From Atriophallophorus winterbourni (Eukaryota; Platyhelminthes; Trematoda; Plagiorchiida; Microphallidae), in NCBI GenBank assembly GCA_013407085.1, contig JACCGJ010002676.1:97566-161565 (forward strand): a stretch of DNA of 64,000 nt, read 5' to 3'. Of the stretch, positions 21,191 through 31,570 are shown in pieces (the stretch's first letter is position 1; each line of letters opens with the position of its first letter). Below the pieces are notes generated by a model. That model did not search any database. It saw only the letters and a program-made list of their open reading frames with translations, and was not told the DNA's origin. Both the position numbers and the translations under genes were made by a program.

Positions 21191-21857
21191 TTTGTCGATG
21201 ATCATTGTCATCGTTATCATCATCAAATTGAAAGCACATGATGTCGGGCTTTTTGAATGCCCCTGGTTATGAGTTTTATGTGAGAAGACGCTGCTTACAC
21301 ACAGTGCCATTTTCTTTTGTGTATTTGTGTAAGCCTGGACAACCTAACAGTATTCCAACCCATATACTGTTTTTGACTGGGTGACACTGCCTGCCTTTTG
21401 TATTGTGATTTCATCATCATCTTCATCATGGTCATTATCATAATAATTATCGTCATCATCATGTCCGGAGCCAGAGTTCCGTTAGGCAGTCTGGAATTTT
21501 ATTCAACTTCGTCCTGCCAACTCTTGCGACGGCATCGTTGTCTAAACGTATCAGCATAGCTGTTCCTTTGGTTCCGGTGGTGCCGTGAATAGGGAGCACT
21601 TGCTGCATGGGCAACAGCTAGTTCTGAATATTGGAGTGACCTGGCGTAAATTACAACGCACCAATGTACAGGACACTCTATCCCGATTCTAAGGATAATA
21701 ACACGGGAAGCAGCAGATACAGGTTAGAAGCTGTGGCTGGACTGGCGTAGAGCTCAGTGACAGGGGCTGCTTCCGACAGTGAGAGAGACTTTCAGTTCTC
21801 ATTAAACGGCTACCGCACACCTCAAGCTGGGCAGCCCACAGTCAATAATGTGCCGTC

Positions 21858-22780
21858 TTGCCATGGTCTGCTATCCAGATTGGGTGTATGGGGATTAGGA
21901 ATCAACCGGCAAGCAGAATGTATCTTTCCGCACCAGCGAAACGAATTACTAAACAACAAAGGTCAGTTCTTAAACTGGGAACCTGGAACGTCCGGTCCAT
22001 GCTTCCAGGATTTCATGACGACGTCTCTAATATCAGAGGCGTAAGAAAACCAGCTGTGATTAACAATGAGCTACAGAGTCAGAATGCCGACGTGGCTGTT
22101 CTGCAAGAAACGCGATTATCAGACACCGGTATGCTAGCAGAAAAAGATTACACATTTTTGGAAAGGAAATGTTTCTGATGAGCCTGGACTGCAAGGAGTT
22201 GGGTTTGCCGTACGAAACGACCTACTAAAATCAGCAAAACCGAGCAGCAGCGAGAGCGAACGGATTTAGTTTCTAAATCTGAAGTGCATTACTGGTACCA
22301 ATGCGTCGGTCGAAGTTAATGCACCGACGCTCTCTGTGACGCCTGCTGAAAAAGACGCTTTTTATCATAACCTCACAACAGTCTTCAAAAACATGCCACA
22401 AAAACTGTGTAGATGTATTAGGTGATTTCAATGCCAGAGTTAGTGCAGATTACTAGTCTTGGCAAAATTGTCTCGGAAGGTTAGGATTTGATTAAACCAA
22501 TGAAAATGGAAACGCCCTTGAGAAATGTGCACACAGTTCAGTCTTTATGTCAGTGACACCTTTTTTCAAACAAAACCACAGCATAAAGTCTCTTGGAAAC
22601 ATCCTCGCTCTAAGCATTGGCATCAGCTTGATCTTATTCTTGTTAGACGCACTAATATGGGAAGTGTACTTCTCACCAGTGCATATCAAAGGGCAAACCG
22701 CGACACTGATCATTCACTGGTCTGGGCAAAACTTAATCTTCCACACACAAGATTTCAAAGCACCAAATTGTATGCTTAGC
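21858..22780 (+). pseudogene. RTE endonuclease domain, broken
   Basis: KLGTWNVRSMLPGFHDD at about 21970-22020 and DVAVLQETRLSDTGM near 22090 are the first two motifs of the exonuclease-endonuclease-phosphatase fold. The HQLDLILVRR and DTDHSLVWAKL blocks near 22618-22735 are its last motifs (the catalytic His is in DHSLV). Frameshifts near 22180 and stops between 22200 and 22520 break the domain. In an active element it nicks the target DNA for primed reverse transcription. Confidence 0.8.
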
Positions 22781-23040
22781 CTAGGATAGACGTCACTCGC
22801 ATGTACGAACCTAATCTAGCTGCATGATTTACAAAAGCCTTCACAGCGGAGTTTAACAAGACAACCCCACTCAAATCGGCTACAGAAAACTTGGAATCGA
22901 TAAAAAGCTGCATATGCTGAGTCGCTCTTTCCACTTTTGGTCCAAAGAAACCTCAAACGAACGAATGGTTCGAAGCAAAAGCTTCTGAGGTGACTGCTGT
23001 GTTGGCTGAGAAACAGTCAGCATTCTTGAAGTTGTAATTT

Positions 23041-24485
23041 TTGATCTGTTGGCACACAACAGATGAAAAACTACAACTTCTAAGAGTAGCTAGAAATAAG
23101 GTCCAACAGACTGCAAGACTATGCGCAAATGACTACTGGACAGAAATTACCCTCAATATCCAAAAAGCTGCGGATACTGAAACTTTTCACGGTATGTATG
23201 ATGGGATCAAGGGAGCCATTGGTCCAAACAAACTTAAAACGGCTCCCATGAAGTCTGTATCTGGTAACCCGATTGTGGAAAAAACTCAACAGATGGAAAG
23301 ATGGGTAGAGCACTTCTCCTCTCTTTACTTTAGGGAGAGTATGGTTATACGGCCTGTACTTAAAAATGTCGAGCGGTTGCCGACCATTGAATATCTAGAT
23401 ACTCCATCTACTCTTGATAAGCTCAATAGGGCAATCGACCGCTTAGCTAATGGAAAGACCCCTGGTGACGACGGAATTCCACGTGATCTCAGCAAATGCT
23501 GTAGAGCAGCATTATTACAACATCTTCACCATTTGCTTCTTAAGTGCTGGCAGGAGGGGCGTGTCCCACCAGAGATGCGTGACGCAATAATCATCACGCT
23601 ATTTAAGAATAAAGGTGATAGAGGCGACTGCAACAATTACAGAGGAATCTCCCTTCTAAATGTTGTAGGCAAATCGTTTGCTAAAGTCTTACGGATCCAG
23701 CTACAAATTTTAGCTGATAGAATTTACTCCGAATCTCAATGTGGCTTCCGCAAAGGAAGATCAACCGTTGACATGATATTCGCCCTGAGACAACTTCAAG
23801 AAAAGTGTCGGGAACAGCGTATGTCATTATACGCTGTTTTTTATTGATTTAACGAAGGCATTCGAGTACGTCAGCAGGGTAGTTTTTTTCAAAATGCTTG
23901 ATTTGATAGGCTCCCCCCCCAAGACTGCTCAAACTCGTTATTTCGTTCCATTCAGGCATGAAGGGCTCAGTCCATTTTAACGGTTTCTGGTCAGAAGCAT
24001 TTGAAATTCGCCAAAGCGTCAAACGAGGGTGTGTTCTTGCTCCGACGCTGTTCGGCATTTTTTATGCTCTGCTTCTAAAGCACGCTTTCAGGACGAGGAC
24101 AGAAGGCATTTACCTACGCACGCGAATTGATGGGAAGCTTTATAACCGGAACGGTTTGAGAGCACAAATCAAAACACGAAATGTGCTAATCCGTGACCTG
24201 CTGTTTGCCGACGATGCAGCCATTATTCCTCACTCCCAAGAGAACCTCCAGTCGCTAATGGACTGTTTTTCGTCGGCATGCAAAGACTTTGGTCTAACAA
24301 TCAGCATGAGCAAGACCAAAGTCCTTGGTCAATGGACTGGATCGACTGCAAACATCATTGTGGTAATCTGTCAGCTTGAATCAGAAAATTATTTCATGTA
24401 TCTTGGTTCAACCATTGCGGATAACTTCTCACTAGACACGGAGATTAATAAGCAGATTAGCAGAGAAGCTGTCATTTTGTCTTGA
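23041..24485 (+). pseudogene. RTE reverse transcriptase, two frames
   Basis: Open segment 23041-23847 has ANGKTPGDDGIPRDL, the LFKNKGDRGDCNNYRGISLL block and the ESQCGFRKGRSTVDMIF block. A frameshift at about 23845 and a C-run at 23913-23920 separate it from 23958-24485, which has RGCVLAPTLFGIFYALLL and the catalytic FADDAAIIPHS box. The order and motifs are those of RTE RTs. The frameshifts make this copy inactive unless they are sequencing errors. Confidence 0.85.
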
Positions 24486-24489
24486 TTGA

Positions 24490-25100
24490 ACTTCCGTGTT
24501 TGGGTTAACCGCAAGCTGACTGTGAAGACAAAGATGATGGTATACAGCGCGTGCCTACTAAATGCTTAACTGTATGGCAGTGAAACCTGGACCACCTACG
24601 CAAGACACGAACGAAAGCTTAATGCTTCCCATCTACGAAGCATCCGTCGTATCTTGAACATATCGTGGATGGACAGAGTGACTAATGCTGAAGTGATATC
24701 AAAAGCTATTCAACAGATCATGCTCACCTCATTACGACAGCGCCGACTGAGGTGGCTTTTTTATGTCTACAGAATGGAAAATAGTCGTATTCCGAAAGAT
24801 ATACTATACGATGAGTTGCAATTCGAAAGTCGACCATTGGAAAGACGGCATGTGCGGTACAACGACGTTTGCAAAGAGATATGAAAACCCTTGGCATCGA
24901 CCTTGCGAGTTGGAAAGAACTTGCTCTTGAGCGCTCACATTGGAGGCATTGTGTAAAGCATCGTCTGCAAGCTGCTGAGGAGCAGATACAGCTCTTGGCT
25001 GTTGAACGTAGATCACGAAGGCCGGCGTGCAACTGACGCCCTACAACCAAGTTCTGACTAATGTTGAAAGCGCTGCGGGAGAGATTCTTCCTCCCTAATC
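24490..25100 (+). pseudogene. RTE C-terminal domain
   Basis: Pieces ISWMDRVTNAEVISKAI, RLRWLFYVYRMENSRIPKD and a final EEQIQLLAVERRSR region in shifting frames, homologous to 2700-3154 and to 34831-35016. The expected C-terminal zinc-finger-like CxxC...SRIGL motif is degraded here. Confidence 0.75.
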
Positions 25101-25204
25101 GGACATTTTAGTCATTGAAAAAGCTGTAGAACATGAACATTCATGCGATTGTGATGTACATCCATGATCAAAATCTACCGATTGAGGCCAAAAACAACAA
25201 CAGA

Positions 25205-25600
25205 ATCTCGTATTCCGATTGTGATAATTATAATGTCGCATTAATTGAAAGAAGGTTAGAAACAAGGATAAATGAACACATACTGGCTACACGATGACAT
25301 GACCACAAATCGGTAATATCAGTAAACATGTATCGAGAAGGACTAGAGTTCAATTTGAAAAGAACAGAAATCATCGCCAAAGGCAGAACTCGTCACGTTT
25401 GAGAGTACCTCGAAGCGTCGTAATCGACACCACAATCAATCAATGAGCACATTCAATTGGATGGGGTCCGAGGACCAATGAGAACACGCCAACAACGAGG
25501 ACATGGAAGGATTCTAGCCAATCACAGTAGATGAGTTAGCAACGCAGTAGATAAATGCGAATGATGCCAATCGCCCACTTGATTTGAAATAAGTTTCGCT
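25205..25600 (+). mobile_element. Penelope-like element GIY-YIG end
   Basis: Plus-strand translation gives ISYSDCDNYNVALIERRLE, TRINEHILATR and later TEIIAKGRTRH. This corresponds to the GIY-YIG endonuclease of Penelope-like elements (usual form YxIxCxxCxxxYVGxTxRxLxTRIxEH). Tyr and Gly of the GIY/YIG core are changed, so the nuclease is dead. It continues the element cut at 21190 by the RTE insertion. Confidence 0.7.
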
Positions 25601-26054
25601 GATGATGTCATTTAGTTTGACAAAATTTTACAAATTCCATTTATACATTATTCCATGATAGTGTACTTTAAAAGTCACAGTGACTTACTGAAAGAAAGAA
25701 TAAACGAAACACGTTGTTCTTCTTACACAGCAACAGATATTGTCGGAAAAAGTATAGGCAATGATTATGACTGAATCAAGTTGCTGTAATGTTTCACTAG
25801 GCTAAAGTTAGGGTTCTTAATTATAATTCGCATCTAATACTTAAACTCGTTAAATCTCCATTATTTTGCAAACTAGGCCCAGTTCAATTTGAAGATTGCA
25901 CTTTTAATTCGTTTAAAATATCAATACTGCGATATATCCAATATATATTTTGTAGAAAGTGAAATCAGCTGTTTATCCAGTAAATAAGCTGGTGTATGTT
26001 TATTTGAAAAGCGTCGAAATTCATGTTTCAATCAAAAAAATCAAAATATAATAC

Positions 26055-26171
26055 TGCTGAGCACACGTATTGAATGAGAAACCAAAAACACTAAACCGTG
26101 GAGTTCAAGCAAATCCAAGAGTCGTGAAAGTTCAACCAAAACGAAAATCTTGCATGATTTAATCGTCTTAT
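26055..26171 (-). CDS. Candidate internal exon
   Basis: On the minus strand a strong pyrimidine tract (TTATATTTCTTTCAG) leads into a 117-nt open segment, phase 1 at both ends, ending at AGC A|GTATTA. The peptide is hydrophobic, beginning KTIKSCKIFVLVELSRLL. The acceptor is convincing, the donor weak. It could be a membrane-spanning exon of the minus-strand gene or a chance open frame. Confidence 0.3.
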
Positions 26172-26389
26172 CTGAAAGAAATATAAAGAAATTAAAATTC
26201 TGAAATCAGATTTTGTTTTACTATATAATAAACAAATCCAATCATAGCCGCGTTAAAAGAGAAAACGCGATAAAATGTTTGAAATACTTGATCAATTGAG
26301 TCTAAAATGAATAATCAAATATCAAATGTACATAAGACGATATTATTCTCAACTTTCGAATTGCGTCTACTGAAGGAGATCCACTAAGA

Positions 26390-26690
26390 CACCTGTTTCA
26401 AGTGTGTGATGAGAAAGTTCCCATATTGATTGTTGGCTCTATATTAGTTTGGAATTCCCTACTTTAACCTGTGGTTGACACTCATTGCCTGGCGATATTT
26501 AAGGCGAAATTGGAATTATATATTCAAACGAAAATAATTCGTGAGCCTTACATTAGATACACTTTACTCGTTTATATACTTAAATGTTTTGCACATTTTT
26601 TCATAACGTAATCCTGTGGTGTGGTTGTGTATTAGATTTTTAGCCTTAAATCCTTGATTCCTTCAAACCTTGAATCACCTATCGGTAATT
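26390..26690 (+). mobile_element. 3' end of a CR1-type LINE
   Basis: Contains VWNSLL near 26448 and FKAKLELYIQTKII near 26500, the C-terminal end of CR1 ORF2, followed by a tail (CCTGTGGTGTGGTTGTGTATTAG) like those at 57572 and 41800. Confidence 0.65.
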
Positions 26691-26930
26691 CAAACACAAT
26701 TTCACGAATCAGTTCCAAAATGGCGTCGAGTTTCAACGTGACATAGACGGTGAGATGGTTCCAAGTGCTGTTCTGTGTAAATACGAATGCCGAGTGCTCT
26801 GCATGCTGGTACATCGAAGCTCTCTGATCGCATCAATCGTATTCTTTGGGAAAAAAACCATCTCATATTTACGTTCAACAAATAGAAAATCATTCTATTC
26901 ATTCTTCTCACCAGATATCAACGCAGCTTG
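26691..26930 (-). other. Possible coding segment, frame unresolved
   Basis: The minus strand is open in three overlapping frames between about 26690 and 26880. One contains HSAFVFTQNSTWNHLTVYV and ends at a phase-1 donor-like G|GTGATT. Another starts after a strong acceptor (GGTTTTTTTCCCAAAG). A 19-nt phase-0-to-1 micro-exon candidate sits at 26912-26930 (CTTTAG before it, CTG|GTGAGA after it). I could not decide which, if any, is used. Confidence 0.25.
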
Positions 26931-27502
26931 CTAAAGTGATTGCGATATGGGACATTCACTGATTAATTATTATATAATAAATTTGTGGGCGTTGTTACCA
27001 TTTCAATTAATATATAAGGCTAATTATGTATGGTCTAAAAGCGTTCCAGTATATTAAAATTTATCAATACGATTGACACCACATTGTGGAATCTGCTTCG
27101 TTAGCCAGAATTACAGATCTGTGGACGATAGCTTACAAAACACTTGATACGTAAGAGAGTTTTCATGTCTTTGTTGTTAAGAAGAACATTTATTATTTCA
27201 AAAATACTCAATATGCACAATAGCATCCCACTTGAAAGTGTAATCACTTTATTATTACCCATAATGTAATCAAGGAGAATGATACAATTGCAAATATATA
27301 CGAGTTTTTCGGGATAATAATAAATGTAATGTAATGTAATAATAATGTAAGCTCTGGTCCATTTAACTTTCCAACGTCTACATTATATATTCGTTGAAAT
27401 ACATAATAGTTCCAAAATCAACATTTCAATTCAAAATTTGATCGGAACGTAAGCGAACCCTTAAACAATAAAAAACAATATAAAGAACTTGCATATCTAT
27501 TT

Positions 27503-27700
27503 TCTCTTTGTTTGCCAGTAAACATTCACAGCTTCCGTTACGCCTGCGGTTATCAACAATTGTTTGATTTTGACTGGAAGAAACCAGTGTGGCGTATCAA
27601 CGCCGATTGTCATTTTAATGACGCATCTGCTACCCAAACGACCAGCAATGCTAAAGTCGTGGTAGACGAAATTGGGTATTATGGCCAATTTGACCTGTGA
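27503..27700. CDS. GC-richer exon, open on both strands
   Basis: This ~200-bp block is markedly GC-richer than its surroundings and open on both strands, each with a strong acceptor. Plus: CTCTTTGTTTGCCAG, then a phase-1 frame containing DFDWKKPVWRINADCHF, stop TGA at 27698-27700 and AATAAA about 16 nt later. Minus: CTCTCTCAATTTTTTCACAG at 27697, then a phase-0 frame containing GRLGSRCVIKMTIGVDTPHW and a stop at 27497. The plus reading has a polyadenylation signal; the minus reading fits the strand of the neighbouring gene. It looks like a terminal exon, but strand and product are unresolved. Confidence 0.45.
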
Positions 27701-27704
27701 AAAA

Positions 27705-28275
27705 ATTGAGAGAGAAATAAATTGGCAGAAATCAATGAACTGCTAAACATATGGTTGTTACGAATAAATTCGACATTGCGTTGCACATGAGTCTCATCTG
27801 CAGACCAACTGTATTTCGTATTGTATATTGATTAATATAAACACTTGAATACTTTGCATCATCCGCGCGACGTACAGCCTCAAGTTAAAGACATAGATTC
27901 CGCTTGTCATGCTTCAGTGAATACAATAAGTTAAAAGAACAAAATAATGTGTTCTAGCATCCGCTGCGTTCGTGAATCATGCCTGATGCTGCATACGCTA
28001 TCGCCTGCAGCTGTCTGAGAATTCTTCATCTGAAAAGTAAATATTCTATCGGCAAATTTGAGAATATAACATTTACATACTCACACTTTTGCACAATTTC
28101 AGCTCATGGGAATAACTGACCTATCGACATCTGTCGTCCACTAGTGCTGATGTCACGCACCCACACCAATCTCAGAATATCCACGACTCTTCGACATCCT
28201 CTGGAACACTTAGTCGTACACTTCACTGCAATAATTTCGAATGGTTTTGAAAGCTATCCTTAGTATGAGGAAATT
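27705..28275. other. No supportable feature
   Basis: A short GC-richer patch at 27960-28210 was read on both strands without a recognisable product or splice context. Confidence 0.4.
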
Positions 28276-28280
28276 TTTTA

Positions 28281-28559
28281 TTATGAAGAATGCATTTCTC
28301 GTGGGACTTTTGTAAGGTCACGACATGTTATCAAACAAACTAAAACAGTATAAACGTCAAATGAAATTAATATGATTCCCACGAATTTTTTAAACAAAAA
28401 ACATGAGTTAGTAGACAGCGAAAACTGAGTTTTCATGCATAATACATATCGAGAACCATTCCTCGGGTTAGTCTTAAAATAATTTCTGCACGAGTGTTCT
28501 ACCAGTAGAATGGTTTTTTGTCGCAGCTGTACCTTCAATACTCCGAAGTATGCTGCCAT
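28281..28559 (-). CDS. Hypothetical ORF or terminal exon with TM segment
   Basis: A 92-codon minus-strand open frame whose last third is a hydrophobic stretch (FVGIILISFDVYTVLVCLI) and a short basic tail. The stop lies inside TCATAATAAAAAATTT, which contains AATAAA. An acceptor-like ATGAAAACTCAG at about 28434 would join in phase 0. It may be an alternative membrane-anchoring 3' exon of the minus-strand gene, or an unrelated short ORF. Not recognised. Confidence 0.3.
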   Translation of the reverse strand: MAAYFGVLKVQLRQKTILLVEHSCRNYFKTNPRNGSRYVLCMKTQFSLSTNSCFLFKKFVGIILISFDVYTVLVCLITCRDLTKVPREMHSS

Positions 28560-29087
28560 TCAGAACACGTGAAATTAATCATGCGAACAAATATATTTAC
28601 TTAGAATATCTAGAAACTCTTTCCAGCTTAATATATGCTGTATTGCAGCTATATAAATAAATAGGCATATATCATATTAATGTAGAATTGATTATGGCGC
28701 ATGCTAACTTCATTATTGCCTCTGTTCGAACAATTGATAATTATCAATCAGAAGGTTGAAGGTCAACTGAAATCCTTAATTTTCTTATGAATCTGCCAAA
28801 CTTCATTCTGATACCCTCAATATCCTTTAAATATTGTCAAATATTAACAAACCTTCTTCGATAACGACGGAGAAATTATCACCAATGTAACAGAAAAACC
28901 AAATGCATCCAATTACCTTCTTCATTGTTGAAAATGTCGCATGCGACGATGAATCTTGGTTTGGTTGAGCAAGGTTAATAAGCACATCTGTTGACATATT
29001 AAAAAATATTTAGGCATCATACGCAATTGGTATAAAATGATGGGTTTAGCAAATGCATTCAATTTACAGAATTTTCAAAACACTTAC

Positions 29088-29110
29088 TATTATTACGTAT
29101 TCACTAACCA
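29088..29110 (-). CDS. Candidate micro-exon, 23 nt
   Basis: Acceptor CTTATTACAG, 23 nt open from phase 1 to phase 0, then a consensus donor ATA|GTAAGTG. It is phase-compatible with the candidate exon at 29259-29304. Confidence 0.35.
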
Positions 29111-29258
29111 CTGTAATAAGTTTACCATTTTTTCAATCCACTATGACAGAATCTTGGATGGTATTCTTCCTGATAATATGTAATCGTAGGTTCCTAATCG
29201 GTTAGCCAAAAAGTAAAAACAATCTGCGATTTTAATCATTGCAGAAGCTAAACTCCAC

Positions 29259-29304
29259 CATGCCAATTAGGCTTATTCTCAAGAGTTTTGTCAAATTCTC
29301 TCAA
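29259..29304 (-). CDS. Candidate exon, 46 nt
   Basis: The acceptor TTATGTTGTGGTTTCAG is good. The 15 open codons (LREFDKTLENKPNWH) are clearly protein-like, ending CAT G|GTGGAG. If the second AG is used (start 29299) the entry phase becomes 2 and fits the exit of the exon at 29471-29583. The donor is weak. It may instead read on to a stop as a terminal exon. Confidence 0.4.
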
Positions 29305-29470
29305 CTGAAACCACAACATAAATTATTCCGGAAACATTCCGTTCAAAATTAATATGAATAGCGAACGTTTGATTGTTTCAAAGCCAAGGCTTTTGTGGTC
29401 ACTTTTATATTTGACGAGCAGCAATCACATTTTTTAATGTTCAAACGAATACCAACAAATGAAATGTCAC

Positions 29471-29583
29471 GTCTTTTTGAAGATATTATGGTCCAGCAGA
29501 CTGTAGTGAAACGTGCAAATAGCATTTGACCGAAATCTGCCTCGATATCCGAACAGATTATAAAACTTTGAAATTGCATGGCA
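29471..29583 (-). CDS. Exon of the minus-strand micro-exon gene
   Basis: Acceptor TCTTGATCTCATCACAG, then 37 open codons in phase 0 that follow directly from the phase-0 exit of the 30007-30035 exon. The peptide begins CHAISKFYNLFGYRGRFRSN and has two cysteines. The donor AC|GTGACA is weak. Without it the frame ends two bases later at TGA, so this could be the terminal exon of one isoform, with ATTAAA about 35 nt downstream. Confidence 0.5.
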
Positions 29584-29653
29584 CTGTGATGAGATCAAGA
29601 CATACATTGGTCTATACAAACTTAGAACAGCTCAATGTAAGGTAACCCGTTTT

Positions 29654-29989
29654 TTGCCAAAAATCAGCAGAATGGTAATTCAGTCAAGCATTTCAACTCT
29701 TATTTCTCTAAGGACAAGAAGTTGTCAATACCAAACAATAAACTCCAAGTTACGCCTCATTTTCCTCATCGAAACAATAGTGTTTAATCCCTTAGTGAAA
29801 GAAAACGTTCTTCGTGACGTCGATTTCACATCAGAATTTACGAAATACTATAGAATAGTCCAATTTTGGCAACTTTATAGATTATTTATACAGAACTATC
29901 AGGGGAATCGCGAACAAAATGTGATGCTTGACTCGGAAACCATCAAGCTATTTCGTGATATGGGTGGTAGAATCGATTACAAAATGTAA
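29654..29989 (+). CDS. Hypothetical ORF in an intron, opposite strand
   Basis: A 111-codon plus-strand frame; the C-terminal half (VLRDVDFTSEFTKYYRIVQF and onward) has protein-like composition. No homology to the transposon proteins nearby was recognised and no splice support is visible. It may be a decayed element. Confidence 0.25.
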   Translation: MPKISRMVIQSSISTLISLRTRSCQYQTINSKLRLIFLIETIVFNPLVKENVLRDVDFTSEFTKYYRIVQFWQLYRLFIQNYQGNREQNVMLDSETIKLFRDMGGRIDYKM

Positions 29990-30006
29990 AGAAAATATTC
30001 ACTTAC

Positions 30007-30035
30007 GCACACAATGTGATGCAAAGCTTTACAAC
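30007..30035 (-). CDS. Micro-exon, 29 nt
   Basis: Strong signals: acceptor CTTTCTAATGGTTCAG and donor TGC|GTAAGTGAA. Open from phase 1 to phase 0, encoding CKALHHIVC after the junction codon, with a cysteine at each end. It fits between the exons at 30865-30909 (exit phase 1) and 29471-29583 (entry phase 0). Confidence 0.6.
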
Positions 30036-30094
30036 CTGAACCATTAGAAAGCACAAACCAATGTACGTGATAACCTAATTCATGTCCTAAACAA

Positions 30095-30224
30095 GGAGCG
30101 CTTGTTTCAAGCGCATGCAGATCCTGATCTTACTGTCCCTACCTGATGAGTGCAAACAGCACGAAACGGGTCGTGGGGTGTGTGCGACGGAAAAGCATGC
30201 AAATGTATATTTTGAGTCATGGTC
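30095..30224 (+). repeat. Hammerhead-family repeat, partial unit
   Basis: Runs from the CTTGTTTCAAGCGCATGC block to the AAAGCATGCAAATG box, then stops where an RTE fragment begins. It holds the best preserved ribozyme of the window. It lies in an intron of the minus-strand gene, in antisense orientation to it. Confidence 0.85.
30137..30178 (+). ncRNA. Hammerhead ribozyme, intact core
   Basis: Stem I: CCCTAC (30137-30142) pairs with GTGGGG (30173-30178), six pairs with one U-G. Core box CTGATGA at 30143-30149. Stem II: GTGC (30150-30153) and GCAC (30159-30162) around AAACA. GAAA at 30163-30166. Stem III is minimal (A-C pairing with G-T across two bases). The predicted cleavage is after GTC at 30172. 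A further stem I extension is possible between CTGT (30133-30136) and ACGG downstream, leaving a GT-rich bulge. All invariant core positions of the hammerhead family are present. The very short stem III suggests more efficient cleavage in dimeric transcripts, as in newt and retrozyme hammerheads. Confidence 0.85.
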
Positions 30225-30745
30225 TGTTATGTGTCGTCGATGCAGCCATCATTGTTCACTCTTAATATTTGTTTCCGTCATAAATTAACAGTGTTTGTCT
30301 GTGTTGCAAGGAACACTAAACCGTTTACACAATACACGAATGGGAGCTGAATGCCATCCAATTATTTAGCATCCATATTATCTTAATCATACGGTGGATC
30401 GGAAAAGTAGACAATGCACAAGTTCTTCTTAAAGCTGATCTACACATGATTGAAATCTTAATATGGCAGTGGAAACTTAGCTTGTAGGCTACCGAAAAGA
30501 AAACGGTCATATTCTAAATATCGGCTCCATTGAGTGTTTATGTAAGGAAATCCTACTTGACCAATCAATTTGCAGGAAGTTTATGAAGTGTCAGCTTCAT
30601 GCTTTGAGTTACAGATACTGACGGCAGTTGCTGAACGTCATTCACGCCGAGTAGCCGAATGCTTCCTGTCGCGGTGAGTGCTACGGCAGAAATGGATCTT
30701 CCTAAATCGAGAATATTAGTATTTTGAAACGCTATGTAACATATA
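30225..30745 (+). mobile_element. Decayed RTE-type LINE fragment
   Basis: Starts at VVDAAIIVHS (the RT FADDAAI box, altered), continues with an IRWIGKVDNAQVLLKADLH region and ends with LQILTAVAERHSRRVAE. These match 24205-25030 of the full RTE element with many deletions and stops. Confidence 0.7.
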
Positions 30746-30864
30746 TTTGGCAAAACGACTGTGGCTAGATTAATTACATAAATGACACTAAATCTTAAAT
30801 AGCATAAAAACTTATAGGAAAACCAATTGGAAACAAAGTTGTTATTGATGCCAAACTAACTCAC

Positions 30865-30909
30865 CAATTTTCTTCAATGGCAGGGTATACGAATTATCAG
30901 CGTAATATT
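30865..30909 (-). CDS. Micro-exon, 45 nt, symmetric phase 1
   Basis: Very strong acceptor (TTTCCTTTCATTTGTTTCCAG) and good donor (TTG|GTGAGTTAG). 45 nt, phase 1 in and out, encoding YYADNSYTLPLKKI plus split codons. A symmetric 3n exon can be skipped without a frameshift, which is the hallmark of micro-exon genes. Confidence 0.7.
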
Positions 30910-31350
30910 CTGGAAACAAATGAAAGGAAACAATTTAAATCTGTGAGATTCTGAAATTCTCTTTATTAGATAAGTGTTCTAAATGCTCCTACACTATTCC
31001 TAGTGATGAAAATTGAGGGGTTAACGGCATTTGGTTATATCTAACGGCGCCTAGCGCTATGGTATATTACAATCTAGGACTAAAATATGTATTGGATAGT
31101 GTCTATTTACGGAATCCTACAAAGAGTTTCTCCGTTTTTTACATGAAATTTACATATTATGTTCTCATGTAACAACACACAATCGCTCACTTTATGATAA
31201 TTTTACATAAATTACCTCTAACATATGACAGATAATCGGACTCTACAGATTTGCCGCAGATATGATTCATATAAAAAAATATCAAATTGAATTACCGAAC
31301 AATAATTTTTTGTTCAATCAATGGAGTATACACGAATTTGGAGTAATTAC

Positions 31351-31570
31351 CGTATGCAGGAATGTGCTGAAGTTTGCTTATGCTGAATCCCGTGTAAATG
31401 TTTCTCATTTGGAATTGTTCGCTAAGTGCAATCTGATCAATAGTACTTCGCTCTGTTGATAAGTAACGTATAAGATATCTGTCGAAAGTCGTTGATTCAT
31501 GCTGCTGTCTTTGTATAAGAGAACAATTCCGAAAACCATCTTGTAAGTTTGTTCTTAGAATTAATCCAAT
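31351..31570 (-). CDS. Long exon, 220 nt, of the minus-strand gene
   Basis: Acceptor AATTTTCTTTTGTAG, then 73 open codons from phase 0 to phase 1, donor TAC G|GTAATT. It follows the exon at 33091-33161 (exit phase 0) and precedes the 45-nt micro-exon (entry phase 1). The peptide starts IGLILRTNLQDGFRNCSLIQ and includes one N-x-S sequon (NCS). The frame continues to a stop 19 codons beyond the donor. The protein family is not recognised. The plus strand also has an open frame here (31262-31459), which I regard as a shadow. Confidence 0.65.

Larger units (their letters stand above)
21195..25204 (+). mobile_element. Nearly full-length RTE-type LINE
   Basis: The 5' region includes a (CAT)n-like simple repeat (about 21412-21468). 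Then come an apurinic-endonuclease domain, RT and the RTE C-terminal domain in several frames, and the 3' tail shared with three other copies in the window. It lies inside a Penelope-like element: Penelope coding sequence ends near 21190 and resumes at 25205. The 5' boundary is inferred from that interruption. Confidence 0.8.

Noticed and set aside
21412..21468. CAT/ATC-rich tract as a satellite of interest
   Set aside because: It lies in the 5' region of the RTE element and looks like ordinary low-complexity sequence.
29349..29579. Minus-strand ORF of 76 codons (MQFQSFIICSD...)
   Set aside because: It overlaps the 29471-29583 exon in another frame; the phase-0 reading is the one that continues the exon chain.
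31262..31459. Plus-strand ORF of 65 codons
   Set aside because: It is antisense to the better supported 220-nt minus-strand exon and has no splice context of its own.
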